Below are positions 43,172 to 52,273 of a stretch of DNA of 64,000 bases, in pieces. The position numbers and the translations under genes were made by a program. The notes under the pieces are model-generated. The model was not told where the DNA came from, did no database searches, and saw nothing but the letters and a program-made list of their open reading frames with translations. Every line of letters starts with the position of its first letter. Within the stretch, counting starts at the first letter, position 1. Source of the stretch: G965207335 sp965222825 (GTDB lineage: Bacteria; Pseudomonadota; Gammaproteobacteria; PS1; Pseudothioglobaceae); NCBI GenBank assembly GCA_965222825.1, contig OZ244964.1, forward strand, positions 186,001 to 250,000, read 5' to 3'.

Positions 43172-43936
43172 CTATTTAGTCAAAACATCACAACTATTAT
43201 TAGTAACTAATATTGTATGCTCCCATTGAGCAGATAGGCTTCTATCCTTAGTAGTTACAGTCCAACTATCTTGGGAGGATAATTTTACCATAAAATTACC
43301 TAAATTTATCATAGGCTCTATGGTAAATGTCATACCAGATTCTAAAATTGGACTTTGTTCAATATTATCATCATCGTAGTGCAAAACTTGTGGTTGTTCG
43401 TGAAAGTTTTTACCTATACCGTGTCCACAGTAATCTCTTACTACTGAGCAATTATTTTTTTTAGCATGTTTTTCAATTATTCTGCCAACATTACCTAAAT
43501 GAATACCGGGTTTTATTATACTAATTCCTAACTCTAAACACTCTTTGGCTACCCTACAAATTTTAGCTGCCTTAATACTAGTTTTACCTATTGTAAACAT
43601 TCTGCTAGTATCGCCATGATAGCCATCTTTGATAACGGTAATATCAATATTCATTATGTCACCTTTTTTTAATTTTTTAGCACTAGGAATACCATGGCAT
43701 ACCACATTATTTATTGAGGTGCAAATTGACTTAGGAAAGGGTGGGGTGCCGTAATTAAGAGGGGCAGGGATGCAGTTTATATCATTTACTATATAATTAT
43801 GACATATAGTATTTAACTCATCTGTGGTAATACCTGTTCTAATAAATGGCTCTATCATATCTAAAACACTAGCTGCTAATTTACCAACATTACGCATTTT
43901 GGTAATTTCAGTATTAGTTTTGATACTAATGCTCAT
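43172..43936 (-). CDS. map: Methionine aminopeptidase (type I)
   Basis: The 254-residue enzyme removes the initiator Met. It starts SISIKTNTEITKMRNVGKL and keeps the metal ligands in MNIDITVIKDGYHGDTSRMF (two Asp), GHGIGKNFHEQP (His) and MTFTIEPMI (Glu), with the C-terminal WTVTTKDRSLSAQWEHT. It starts next to the htpX stop with no gap; the usual rpsB neighbour is not here. Confidence 0.96.
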   Translation of the reverse strand: MSISIKTNTEITKMRNVGKLAASVLDMIEPFIRTGITTDELNTICHNYIVNDINCIPAPLNYGTPPFPKSICTSINNVVCHGIPSAKKLKKGDIMNIDITVIKDGYHGDTSRMFTIGKTSIKAAKICRVAKECLELGISIIKPGIHLGNVGRIIEKHAKKNNCSVVRDYCGHGIGKNFHEQPQVLHYDDDNIEQSPILESGMTFTIEPMINLGNFMVKLSSQDSWTVTTKDRSLSAQWEHTILVTNNSCDVLTK

Positions 43937-44842
43937 TTATTGCTTGTTTTGTCTTTTAGTTTGCTCTCTAAGTTCTAGGGCTTTTATTCTAGCTTCAATA
44001 GGCGGATGAGATGACCATAATGCTAATAAGCCTTGTTTTTTACTATTACTAATGCCAAATGCGGTAAGCTCATCTGGTAATAACGCTGGCTCTTTTTGTG
44101 CTAGTGTTCTTAAAGCACTAATCATATTGTTAGTTCCTGCTAAATCAGCACCACCAGTATCAGCTACAAATTCTCGTTTTCTAGAAAAATACATTACAAT
44201 TACACTAGCTAATATTGATAAAGCTATTTGTGCCACAATAGTAGTAATATAAAAACCTATACCGTGTCCTCGTTCATTTTTTAAAATAAGTCTATCAACT
44301 ATATGACCAATAACATGGGCTAAAAATACCACAAATGTATTAACCACCCCTTGTATTAAAGTAAGTGTTATCATATCACCGTTAGCAATATGCGACATTT
44401 CGTGTCCTAGCACTGCCTCTATTTCATTTTGATTCATTCGCTCAAGTAGGGCACTACTAACTGCTACTAAAGAATTATTTTTACTAGCACCAGTTGCAAA
44501 GGCATTCATAGCATCGCTTGGGAAAATTGCTACTTCTGGCATTTTTATACCTACTATTTTTGCTTGTTTAACAATAGTATCTAGTAACCATTGTTGTTGA
44601 TTATTCTCTGCTTTTTTGATAACGATAGCACCTGATAGTTTTTTTGCCATCCATTTTGAGATAGCAAGAGATATAAAAGCACCTCCAAAACCAATAACAG
44701 TGGCAAATACTAATAAATTACCAATATCTAAATTAACATTATTAGCGGCCAATAAACTATTAACCCCTAAAACATTTAGCACAATGCTAAGAATAAAAAT
44801 AATAGCTATATTTGTTGCTAGAAAATAAAATATTCTTTTCAT
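43937..44842 (-). CDS. htpX: Membrane-bound zinc metalloprotease HtpX
   Basis: The 301-residue inner-membrane M48 protease has four hydrophobic segments and the zinc motif LGHEMSHIANGD (about residue 146), with a downstream Glu in REFVADTGGADLAG. HtpX degrades damaged membrane proteins. The C-terminal LLALWSSHPPIEARIKAL is conserved. It forms a likely two-gene unit with map. Confidence 0.96.
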   Translation of the reverse strand: MKRIFYFLATNIAIIFILSIVLNVLGVNSLLAANNVNLDIGNLLVFATVIGFGGAFISLAISKWMAKKLSGAIVIKKAENNQQQWLLDTIVKQAKIVGIKMPEVAIFPSDAMNAFATGASKNNSLVAVSSALLERMNQNEIEAVLGHEMSHIANGDMITLTLIQGVVNTFVVFLAHVIGHIVDRLILKNERGHGIGFYITTIVAQIALSILASVIVMYFSRKREFVADTGGADLAGTNNMISALRTLAQKEPALLPDELTAFGISNSKKQGLLALWSSHPPIEARIKALELREQTKRQNKQ

Positions 44843-44910
44843 ATTATTTTATATTTGTTCATAAATCTTTGTGTTAGGACATTTTACATTATAATTATTG
44901 TTTTTTCTAA

Positions 44911-45618
44911 TTACTTAATAGCTAAAAGACCCTCAAAGGCTAAATATTTTTGCACTGTAATAATATCCAAAAACCCTGCTCTGGTTAATAAATCAATATT
45001 GCCCTTAGTAGAAAATGGCTCTAATATTCCTTTTAAACTACGATTTTTAGCTATTATATCATCTGCACTATATCCTTGTCTTAGCTTATAGTCATTATAA
45101 AGAGTAGTAAATATATCTTGGAATCTAGCATCAATGGCACGCATTTTTTCAAACAACAATAATGCACCGCCCCAATTAAGACTATGATAAATTTTATTAA
45201 TTAATTCTTGTCTAATAGCACTTGGCACAAACTGCACTGTATAGTAACAAATAATCATATCAGCTGGTGCTAAGTTTGTATTCATAACATCATCATTGAT
45301 AAATTGAATATTATTATTGCTAGTGTTTTGTTTAGCATAATTTATCATATCAAGCTCAATATCAATAGCAATAAAATTAGCGTTTTTATTGTTATTATGT
45401 TTTGCTAATTTGTTAATCAATATACCAGTTGCACAACCTATATCATAAATATTAGAATTATTATGAACAAAAAAATCACTAATATCACAAATTAGATTAT
45501 GTCCTTGCTCATAAAGAGGAATAGATTTTTTAATATGCTGGTCAAAATTTAATACAGTTTTACCCTTAAAACTCCAATTAGCTACGCTAGATAATATATT
45601 ATCACCAACTTTATTCAT
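44911..45618 (-). CDS. cmoA: Carboxy-S-adenosyl-L-methionine synthase CmoA
   Basis: A 235-residue SAM-binding protein starting NKVGDNILSSVANWSFKGKT, with NIYDIGCATGILINKLA (SAM loop), MIICYYTVQFV and WGGALLLFEKM. These match CmoA, which makes carboxy-SAM for the wobble uridine modification cmo5U. ATG 45618 is chosen over TTG 45630. cmoB is not in the window. Another related methyltransferase is possible, but the W-F...V..F..HI start favours CmoA. Confidence 0.8.
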   Translation of the reverse strand: MNKVGDNILSSVANWSFKGKTVLNFDQHIKKSIPLYEQGHNLICDISDFFVHNNSNIYDIGCATGILINKLAKHNNNKNANFIAIDIELDMINYAKQNTSNNNIQFINDDVMNTNLAPADMIICYYTVQFVPSAIRQELINKIYHSLNWGGALLLFEKMRAIDARFQDIFTTLYNDYKLRQGYSADDIIAKNRSLKGILEPFSTKGNIDLLTRAGFLDIITVQKYLAFEGLLAIK

Positions 45619-45677
45619 ATTAAAATACAAGAATTTTTAAAAATAAAGACAAATAAACACTATGATAATTAAAAAGT

Positions 45678-45783
45678 GCAATACAACAGATAAAACCCTA
45701 TGCCTGAAAAAACTGTTACCGCTGCTTTCTTCCGAATCTGACGGGGTTAGCAGTTTATCACCACAGGAAACCCATTGTATTGC
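45678..45783 (-). ncRNA. ffs: Signal recognition particle RNA (4.5S)
   Basis: The minus strand folds into one long hairpin: GCAATACAA at one end pairs with TTGTATTGC at the other. The conserved SRP apical domain is present as GTCAGATTCGGAAGAAAGCA, equivalent to the E. coli GTCAGGTCCGGAAGGAAGCA, with the GGAA tetraloop. Length (about 106 nt) fits gammaproteobacterial 4.5S RNA, which binds Ffh. It lies between murU and cmoA. Confidence 0.93.
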
Positions 45784-45798
45784 ATGTTTTATTTTACG

Positions 45799-46467
45799 CT
45801 AAATTATTATTTTATGGTGTATAGCATCTAGCCTATCTTTTGTGCCAATATCAAACCAAATACCATTATGAATATCTGCTGTTAATTGTTTATTGGCTAT
45901 TAACTCATTAAAAATTACACTAAGTGGTAATTTTGCTATCTTTCTTGTGCTAAATAACTCTGTTTTGTATAAGCCTATGCCTGCAAATGTCCAATCATTA
46001 TAGGTGTTATTTTTTATAACAATATTACTGCTGGTAATAGAAAAATCACCATTATTATTGTGCTTAGGATTTTTTACTAGCACTATTTTTGCCATATAAT
46101 TATTATCAAGTTTTAAATTATCTAATTTATAGTCGCAAATAATATCAGCATTTATGGCCATAAAGGGCTCATTTCCTAGTAAGGGCAGGGCGTTGATTAT
46201 ACCACCTGCTGTTTCTAATGATAAATTATGCTCCCTACTATAGCTAATATTTACTCCAAAATCACAGCCATTACCTAAAAAATCCTCTATCTTTTTACCT
46301 AAATAAGCAGTATTTATAACTATATCGTAAATATTTGCAGCCTTTAAATTATTAATAACCCGCTCAATTAAACTAATACCGTTTATTTTTAGTAGTGGTT
46401 TAGGGATATTTTTACTAAGAGGCATCATTCTAATGCCTCTACCTGCTGATAATATTATGGCACGCAT
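45799..46467 (-). CDS. murU: N-acetylmuramate alpha-1-phosphate uridylyltransferase MurU
   Basis: The 222-residue nucleotidyltransferase has the N-terminal loop LSAGRGIRMMPLSKNIPKPL and AINADIICDY. Together with the kinase-like gene upstream it forms the AmgK-MurU salvage route, converting recovered MurNAc to UDP-MurNAc for peptidoglycan. It overlaps amgK by 13 bp. The C-terminal WFDIGTKDRLDAI is typical of this subfamily. Confidence 0.9.
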   Translation of the reverse strand: MRAIILSAGRGIRMMPLSKNIPKPLLKINGISLIERVINNLKAANIYDIVINTAYLGKKIEDFLGNGCDFGVNISYSREHNLSLETAGGIINALPLLGNEPFMAINADIICDYKLDNLKLDNNYMAKIVLVKNPKHNNNGDFSITSSNIVIKNNTYNDWTFAGIGLYKTELFSTRKIAKLPLSVIFNELIANKQLTADIHNGIWFDIGTKDRLDAIHHKIII

Positions 46468-47405
46468 AATAATTGTTTAATGGTATTTAGCTGCAAATAA
46501 TTATCTAAATTTGCTAACAAATATTTTCTAACCAAAGGTATATTACCTAAATATTGATGTTTATTATCTCTAATAGATAATCGAGCAAAAATACCTAAGA
46601 CTTTTAATTGTCTTTGGATAGCAATATTTTTAAAATCTATTAAGTATTGCTCATAATCAATGCCTAATTTTGCTTTTTTGTAATAGTATAATAATAATGC
46701 TGCTAAATAATCATCGCTTAATTTATAATAAGCATCCGCTAATAATGAGCATAGATCGTATAAATAAGAGCCAATTATTGCATCTTGAAAATCAATTAAA
46801 ACTTGGCTTTTATTACTTAGCATAATATTTCTACTGTGATAATCTCTATGGGTAAATACTTGTTTTTGTTTTAATATATTAGTAATTAGCAACTCTAATT
46901 CTGTATTTAGTGTTATTTTTTGTAAATTAGTCAGTTTAACTAATTTTAGTTTTTCTAAATACCAATTTTTAAATAAATTCGCCTCTAGCATAAGTAGGGT
47001 GCTATCATATTGCTTGTGATTAGCTATTTTTGCTAGGTTAATATTTTGTATTTTAATTAGATTATCAATAGCAGTGTAGTAGTGCTTTATCGTTATTATT
47101 CCTAGATTATTTTTGCTATCTAATAAACTTATATTGCCTAAATCTTCTAATACTAAATAAGCTAATTTTAGGTTTTGATAGTATATTTTTGGCACGCTAA
47201 TATTATTATTTGTTAGGATTTTATGCACGGTTAAAAAATTATTAAAAGAGTCTAACTCATAAGATGAGTCCATTACTATATATTGCTTATTATTAGTATT
47301 ATCTTTTATACGAAAATATTTACGAAAACTAGCATCTGCTATATTAGTAGTTATAGTAAAATTTTTAAATAGTGTTGTAAGCCAAGTTTTTAGCTTGTCA
47401 TTCAT
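46455..47405 (-). CDS. amgK: N-acetylmuramate/N-acetylglucosamine kinase AmgK
   Basis: A 316-residue aminoglycoside-phosphotransferase-like sugar kinase. Seen are the catalytic FTHRDYHSRNIM (Brenner motif) and VLIDFQDAIIGSYLYDL (metal Asp), plus the N-terminal SFRKYFRI. In AmgK it phosphorylates MurNAc at C1 before MurU. It overlaps the aminotransferase upstream by 8 bp and murU downstream. Confidence 0.88.
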   Translation of the reverse strand: MNDKLKTWLTTLFKNFTITTNIADASFRKYFRIKDNTNNKQYIVMDSSYELDSFNNFLTVHKILTNNNISVPKIYYQNLKLAYLVLEDLGNISLLDSKNNLGIITIKHYYTAIDNLIKIQNINLAKIANHKQYDSTLLMLEANLFKNWYLEKLKLVKLTNLQKITLNTELELLITNILKQKQVFTHRDYHSRNIMLSNKSQVLIDFQDAIIGSYLYDLCSLLADAYYKLSDDYLAALLLYYYKKAKLGIDYEQYLIDFKNIAIQRQLKVLGIFARLSIRDNKHQYLGNIPLVRKYLLANLDNYLQLNTIKQLLCVP

Positions 47406-48243
47406 AAGCAGTATTTTTAATTGCTATAAATTCATTATAAATTTGATACCATAATTTACCTATTTTGCCGTTATTTATAGCTTTATTATCAATATAAGTA
47501 ATTGGCATTATCTCTTTTGTAGAACTACTAATCCAAACCTCATCTGCATCTAGTAAAAAACTTTTACTAACTGCTAATTCTACTATTTCAATATTACATC
47601 TTTTAATAGCCTCTATAACAACAGAGCGAGTTATGCCAGATAAAATATAGTTATTTTCAGGGTGGGTAAAGACTATATTATTTTTAATTATAAAAACATT
47701 ACTTGATGCCCCCTCTGTTATGGTGTTATTTCTTAGTAAAATAACCTCTTTTATATCTTTTTCTTGTGCTTGTTGTAGTGCTAAAACATTTGCTAATAAT
47801 GCAGTTGATTTAATATCACATCTAGACCATCTAATGTCCTTGGTAATATTTACCTTATTAGTGCTTGTTAGTGATTCTATGCTAGGGATTGATAAATTTT
47901 GAGCATAAGCAAACACAGTTGGCACTAAATTTTTATTACTTATATGTTTTCTATCAATATCACAGCCTCTAGTAACTTGGATATAAATAGATAAATTAGC
48001 GGAATCTTGCTGAGTGATTAATTTTAATAATATGTTATGCCAATTCTCAAAATTATAAGGATTATCTATACTAAGAGCATTTAGACTTCTTGCTAGTCGC
48101 TCTAAGTGTTGTTTTAATCTAAAAATATGGCTATTATATACTGGTATTACTTCATAGACACTATCTGCAAACAAAAAGCCTCTATCCATAACACTTATAT
48201 TAGCATCTTTTTTAGCTATGAATTTTCCATTTAGATAAACCAT
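47398..48243 (-). CDS. dat: D-amino acid aminotransferase-like class IV PLP enzyme
   Basis: The 281-residue class IV aminotransferase has VYLNGKFIAKKDANISVMDRG, IRWSRCDIKSTALLANVLA with the probable catalytic Lys, and TEGASSNVFII. Class IV includes D-alanine transaminase, IlvE and aminodeoxychorismate lyase. Its place after dacA with amgK/murU favours D-amino acid supply for the cell wall, but IlvE-like activity is possible. Confidence 0.8.
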   Translation of the reverse strand: MVYLNGKFIAKKDANISVMDRGFLFADSVYEVIPVYNSHIFRLKQHLERLARSLNALSIDNPYNFENWHNILLKLITQQDSANLSIYIQVTRGCDIDRKHISNKNLVPTVFAYAQNLSIPSIESLTSTNKVNITKDIRWSRCDIKSTALLANVLALQQAQEKDIKEVILLRNNTITEGASSNVFIIKNNIVFTHPENNYILSGITRSVVIEAIKRCNIEIVELAVSKSFLLDADEVWISSSTKEIMPITYIDNKAINNGKIGKLWYQIYNEFIAIKNTAYE

Positions 48244-48252
48244 AATAAGGCT

Positions 48253-49386
48253 CTAAAATAGCAATTTTATATTATCAATTATTCTACTAAAAAATCCAGC
48301 TAAGTGTGCATTTTCTAGTGCTACTAAGTCATAATTAGCAATTTCTTTATTATCTAATGTTATTGATAGTTCTCCTAATTTATCGCCTTTTTTTACTGGT
48401 GCTATGATTTTTTTTGGTAATTTTATAGTTTGTTTAATGATTTTAAACTGCCCTCTAGCAATGGTTATATTAGCATTTTGTTGCAAACCTATGCTAATAC
48501 TATTTTTACTAGATTTATAAATTTTTTTGCTAATTATTTGCTCGTATTTTTTAGCTATAGTTCTAGTTTCAAAAAATCTAAAACTATAATCTAATAATCT
48601 TTTTGATATTTGTTTTCTAGCATTTTTACTCTTAGCACCTAAAACAACTGATACTAAACGCATTGTATTGCGTTTTGATGAAATAATTAGGCAGTATCCA
48701 GCAGCTTCTGTATGTCCAGTTTTTATACCATCTACGGTTTTATCACTCCATAGCATAGCGTTTCTATTTTTTTGGGTAATATTATTATAGGTAAATTGCT
48801 TTTTACTAAATGTTTTATAATGCTTGGGAAATTCTGCTATTAAAGCAACAGACAATAACGCTAAGTCCTTAGCAGTAGAATATTGTGCTTTTTGAGGTAA
48901 TCCTGATGAATTTTGAAATTTAGTATTATTCATAGCTAATTCCTTGGCATAATGATTCATTAGTTTAACAAAAGTTTCTTCATCGCCCGCTATATGCTCA
49001 GCAATAGCAATACTAGCATCATTGCCAGATTGGATAATCATTGCTTGTAATAAATGCTCTAATTTAATACTCTCTCCTTGTTCTAAAAAACTTCTTGAAC
49101 CTATTGCCAAGCGAGCATTTTTACTAATAAATACCGTATCATCTAAACTAATTAGCCCAGCCTTAATGCGTTTAAATGCCACATAGGCTGTCATAATTTT
49201 AGTAAGACTAGCTATGGAGCGTTTTTCATTTTCATGCTGTGATATTAGCACTTTTTTAGAACTGTAATCAATGATACTATAAGCAACATTCTCATCAATA
49301 CTAGGGGGGGATGGAATAATATACAAATCAGCAAATGCTGAGATATTAATTATTATTAAAATAACAAAACTAAGGAATTTATGCAT
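48253..49386 (-). CDS. dacA: D-alanyl-D-alanine carboxypeptidase (PBP5/6 family)
   Basis: The 377-residue periplasmic enzyme has a signal peptide, SIASLTK (Ser60, Lys63) and IQSGNDASIA motifs, then DGIKTGHTEAAG, the three penicillin-binding motifs. A C-terminal beta domain ends in an amphipathic helix (HLAGFFSRIIDNIKLL) for membrane contact. It trims pentapeptides. First gene of the dacA-dat-amgK-murU operon. It diverges from dapB. Confidence 0.95.
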   Translation of the reverse strand: MHKFLSFVILIIINISAFADLYIIPSPPSIDENVAYSIIDYSSKKVLISQHENEKRSIASLTKIMTAYVAFKRIKAGLISLDDTVFISKNARLAIGSRSFLEQGESIKLEHLLQAMIIQSGNDASIAIAEHIAGDEETFVKLMNHYAKELAMNNTKFQNSSGLPQKAQYSTAKDLALLSVALIAEFPKHYKTFSKKQFTYNNITQKNRNAMLWSDKTVDGIKTGHTEAAGYCLIISSKRNTMRLVSVVLGAKSKNARKQISKRLLDYSFRFFETRTIAKKYEQIISKKIYKSSKNSISIGLQQNANITIARGQFKIIKQTIKLPKKIIAPVKKGDKLGELSITLDNKEIANYDLVALENAHLAGFFSRIIDNIKLLF

Positions 49387-49468
49387 AGCAATAAACTTAA
49401 ATTGTAATATTATATCAACATTTGTATATTTACTAATTGTAAAATAAACATTTTTAAAAAATAAAATA

Positions 49469-50200
49469 ATGATAAAAATAGCTATTAGTGGAAAATCAGG
49501 GAGAATGGGACAAGCTCTAATATCTGCTGTAAAAAATTTTCAAGAAATACAATTAATATCAATACTAGATAAAGATGATAATATAGCTGATAAACTTAAA
49601 GACATAGATACTTTAATTGATTTTACTAGACCAGAAATTAGTATTAAATATTTAGAATATTGTCATAAAAATAACAAAAAAATGGTAATTGGCACTACTG
49701 GTTTTAGTGATGAGCAATTAGTAAAAATATCAAATTATGCCAAAGATATTGCTATAGTATTAGCACCTAATATGAGTATAGGCATTAATTTGACACTAAA
49801 ACTGCTAGAACTAAGTGCCAAAATAGTAGGAGAAGATGCCGATATAGAGATAATAGAAGCACATCATCGTTATAAAGTAGATGCACCATCAGGTACAGCG
49901 TTAAAAATGGCTGAGGTAATAGCAAATACCTTGGGCAGAGATTTAAAAAAATGTGCAATTTATAATAGAAATGGCATAATGAAGCCTAGAAATAAAAAAA
50001 ATATTGGTTTTTCTGTTATTCGTGGGGGTGATACTGTTGGTGAGCATAGTGTTTATTTTTTCTTAGATGGAGAAAGACTAGAAATAACTCATAGGGCATC
50101 ATCTAGACAGACATTTGCCAATGGCGCTATTAAGGCCGCTATTTGGCTAAAAGATAAAAAAAATACTTGTTTTAATATGCAAGATGTTTTAGGTTTATAA
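49469..50200 (+). CDS. dapB: 4-hydroxy-tetrahydrodipicolinate reductase DapB
   Basis: The 243-residue enzyme has the nucleotide motif ISGKSGRMGQALI, LIDFTRPE and the catalytic EAHHRYKVDAPSGTA. It acts in diaminopimelate/lysine synthesis with DapE (61 kb). It is shorter than E. coli DapB (273) by N-terminal compaction. A MITE begins 3 bp after its stop. Confidence 0.96.
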   Translation: MIKIAISGKSGRMGQALISAVKNFQEIQLISILDKDDNIADKLKDIDTLIDFTRPEISIKYLEYCHKNNKKMVIGTTGFSDEQLVKISNYAKDIAIVLAPNMSIGINLTLKLLELSAKIVGEDADIEIIEAHHRYKVDAPSGTALKMAEVIANTLGRDLKKCAIYNRNGIMKPRNKKNIGFSVIRGGDTVGEHSVYFFLDGERLEITHRASSRQTFANGAIKAAIWLKDKKNTCFNMQDVLGL

Positions 50201-50203
50201 TAT

Positions 50204-50303
50204 GAGACTGTTGCATGGTAGCCCAAAATTCTAAAAATAACTTAAATATCCATGTTTTTTGTTATAAAATAATGAAAACAGTTGTAAACAGTGCGACAGT
50301 CCC
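50204..50303. mobile_element. IS5-type MITE, copy 4 (100 bp)
   Basis: GAGACTGTTGCATGG on the left is matched by CAGTGCGACAGTC on the right. The interior has GCCCAAAATTCTAAAAATAA, then ATCCATGTTTTTTGTTATAA, as in copy 1. It is inserted exactly between the dapB stop and the yciI start (50307), so it probably provides or disrupts yciI transcription. Confidence 0.75.
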
Positions 50304-50306
50304 GAT

Positions 50307-50606
50307 ATGTTATACGCAATTATTAGTGAAGATATAGAAAATAGCTTGCCAAAAAGAAAATTAGCTCGTTCTAAACATATTGCTAGATTGGAGCAATTAA
50401 AACAAGAAGGCAGGTTGATACTAGCAGGACCTCATCCAAGTATAGATAGCGATGAGCCTGGCGAATTAGGTTTTAGTGGTAGTTTAGTAATAGCAGAGTT
50501 TGACAAACTAACTAAGGCTAAAGAATGGGCAAACAATGACCCATATTGGATTAGCGGAGTTTATAAGTCTGTTATTGTTAAGCCATTTAAAAAAGTTTTA
50601 CCATAG
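50307..50606 (+). CDS. yciI: YciI family protein
   Basis: The 99-residue ferredoxin-like-fold protein starts LYAIISEDIENSLPKRK, has HIARLEQLKQEGRLILAGPHP with the conserved Arg, His and Asp (SDEPG) of the YCII family, and ends with VYKSVIVKPFKKVLP. Function is unclear; the E. coli member is implicated in cell wall or septation links. It is preceded directly by the MITE, without a visible ribosome site. Confidence 0.9.
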   Translation: MLYAIISEDIENSLPKRKLARSKHIARLEQLKQEGRLILAGPHPSIDSDEPGELGFSGSLVIAEFDKLTKAKEWANNDPYWISGVYKSVIVKPFKKVLP

Positions 50607-50620
50607 AGAGAGGCATAATA

Positions 50621-50866
50621 ATGGTAAATAGCTATCATTTAGACTCACATCCTATGGCAAATGTTGCTAATGAGCATTATGCAATAATTAACTCCCCGCG
50701 TTTAAAAAGAGATAGAGTTCCAGAAACTAGTGTTACCATAGTAGCAACTATAGAAGAAGCCATAATACAAGCAGCTAAGGGTAAAAATTTATATCCTGCA
50801 CAAGTAATAGGTCCAGCTAGGTCTTCTGAGGGTTTTAATTTGTATTATATCAAAAAATTATATTAA
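50621..50866 (+). CDS. Uncharacterised small protein following yciI
   Basis: The 81-residue protein contains NEHYAIINSPRLKRDRVPE, then IVATIEEAIIQAAKGKNLY, and ends with a mixed strand to KKLY. It resembles a compact alpha/beta domain, but I recognise no family. It lies 14 bp after yciI, after AGAGAGG, so is probably co-translated. It may be lineage-specific. Confidence 0.65.
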   Translation: MVNSYHLDSHPMANVANEHYAIINSPRLKRDRVPETSVTIVATIEEAIIQAAKGKNLYPAQVIGPARSSEGFNLYYIKKLY

Positions 50867-50951
50867 AAATATATCACAAATCGGATTTATGGAAAAAAAT
50901 ATATTATGTTACAAAACGGACTTGTGGGAAAAAATATTTATAGACAATATT

Positions 50952-51275
50952 GGGAAAAAATATGTATAGACAATATTATGTAGAGTTTTCTTAAAACTTA
51001 CGGATGGGAAAAAATATGTATAGACAATATTATGTAGAGTTTTCTTAAAACTTACGGATGGGAAAAAATATGTATAGACAATATTATGTAGAGTTTTCTT
51101 AAAACTTACGGATGGGAAAAAATATGTATAGACAATATTATGTAGAGTTTTCTTAAAACTTACGGATGGGAAAAAATATGTATAGACAATATTATGTAGA
51201 GTTTTCTTAAAACTTACGGATGGGAAAAAATATGTATAGACAATATTATGTAGAGTTTTCTTAAAACTTTACATA
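50952..51275 (+). repeat. 54-bp tandem repeat array, six copies
   Basis: Copies start at 50952, 51006, 51060, 51114, 51168 and 51222 and are essentially identical; diverged partial units lie at 50885-50950. Each unit contains GGGAAAAAATATGTATAGAC and then AATATTATGTAGAG. The 54-bp period keeps frame, and each copy encodes an ORF MGKNMYRQYYVEFS ending TAA, ATG GGA following CGG. The array sits between convergent genes. It has no spacers, so it is not CRISPR. Confidence 0.9.
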
Positions 51276-51313
51276 ATATAAATTATACGCAATGAATACC
51301 TTTTATTAGTATT

Positions 51314-51715
51314 TTATTTAATTTTTTCTGTTTTAATAAACTTTTGCTCTAATAGTTTTTTTTCTTCAACTAATCTTTTTTGTTCCGCTACTTTTTGTTT
51401 ATCGTTTAGTCTATTTAATTTATCTAAATTAGTGCTATATATTTTAGCTATTTTATTATCCTTAAAAATAATTCTTAATCTATATTTAATATCTGTTGAA
51501 TAGTTAACATAATACCACTGGTTATTGTGGAATATATCTGTCATTACTGGTGTGCCTATTAATTTTACTACCTCTTGTTTGGGCATACCTATTTTTAATT
51601 GATTTACATTAAATTTATCTAAACTATTACCTTGTTTTACTTTTGATGTGTAAGTTATTTTATCTGTGCAAGAGATAACACTACTAATTAGTAATAAAAT
51701 AAAAATATAACGCAT
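51314..51715 (-). CDS. bamE: Outer membrane assembly lipoprotein BamE (SmpA/OmlA)
   Basis: The 133-residue lipoprotein has a signal with lipobox LISSVISC, then KFNVNQLKIGMPKQEVVKL and IGTPVMTDIFHNNQWYYVN, the BamE signature. It belongs to the BAM complex for outer-membrane proteins. A charged C-terminal extension (QKRLVEEKKLLEQ) is longer than usual. It diverges from fur, the usual gammaproteobacterial arrangement. Confidence 0.92.
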   Translation of the reverse strand: MRYIFILLLISSVISCTDKITYTSKVKQGNSLDKFNVNQLKIGMPKQEVVKLIGTPVMTDIFHNNQWYYVNYSTDIKYRLRIIFKDNKIAKIYSTNLDKLNRLNDKQKVAEQKRLVEEKKLLEQKFIKTEKIK

Positions 51716-51804
51716 TTATATTAAAATATTAAACATTAAAAACTATATATTTTACATTAATAGTATTGATTTGCCATCTATAATAAGGTAAAAAATTAAT
51801 TACT

Positions 51805-52230
51805 ATGAACTCTGATGATTTAAAAAAAGTAGGTTTAAAAACCACTATTCCTAGATTAAAAATTCTCGAAGTATTAGAAAAAAGCTCTAAAAGACATTTA
51901 AGCGTTGAAGATGTTTATAGACACCTAATGTCGCAAAATGTTGAAATTGGTGTAGCAACAATTTATAGAGTATTAGCACAATTTGAAAAATCAGGTATGG
52001 TAAACAAATTAACATTTGAGAGCCAAGCTGTATTTGAGTTAAACACTGATGAACACCACGATCATTTAGTATGCATTAAATGTGGCAATATTGATGAGTT
52101 CAAAGATAATGTGATTGAACAACACCAAGAAGATATAGCCAAAAAATATGGTTATAAATTAACCGATCATTGTTTGTATTTGTATGGACTTTGTCCTAAT
52201 TGCCAATTTAAAGACTCTGATAATACTTAA
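51805..52230 (+). CDS. fur: Ferric uptake regulator Fur
   Basis: The 141-residue metalloregulator has the winged helix (LKKVGLKTTIPRLKILEVLE, then VGVATIYRVLAQF-like GVATIYRVL) and metal-binding EHHDHLVCIKCG with a second CPNC at the end. It represses iron uptake genes with Fe2+. It shares a divergent promoter region with bamE. No clear Fur box was seen in the 89-bp gap. Confidence 0.95.
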   Translation: MNSDDLKKVGLKTTIPRLKILEVLEKSSKRHLSVEDVYRHLMSQNVEIGVATIYRVLAQFEKSGMVNKLTFESQAVFELNTDEHHDHLVCIKCGNIDEFKDNVIEQHQEDIAKKYGYKLTDHCLYLYGLCPNCQFKDSDNT

Positions 52231-52273
52231 AAATATTTTTATAACTTTGTGAGTTATACTTCAAGGTTCCTTA

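Noticed and set aside
50952..51275. CRISPR array
   Set aside because: The repeats are directly adjacent with no unique spacers and no cas genes.
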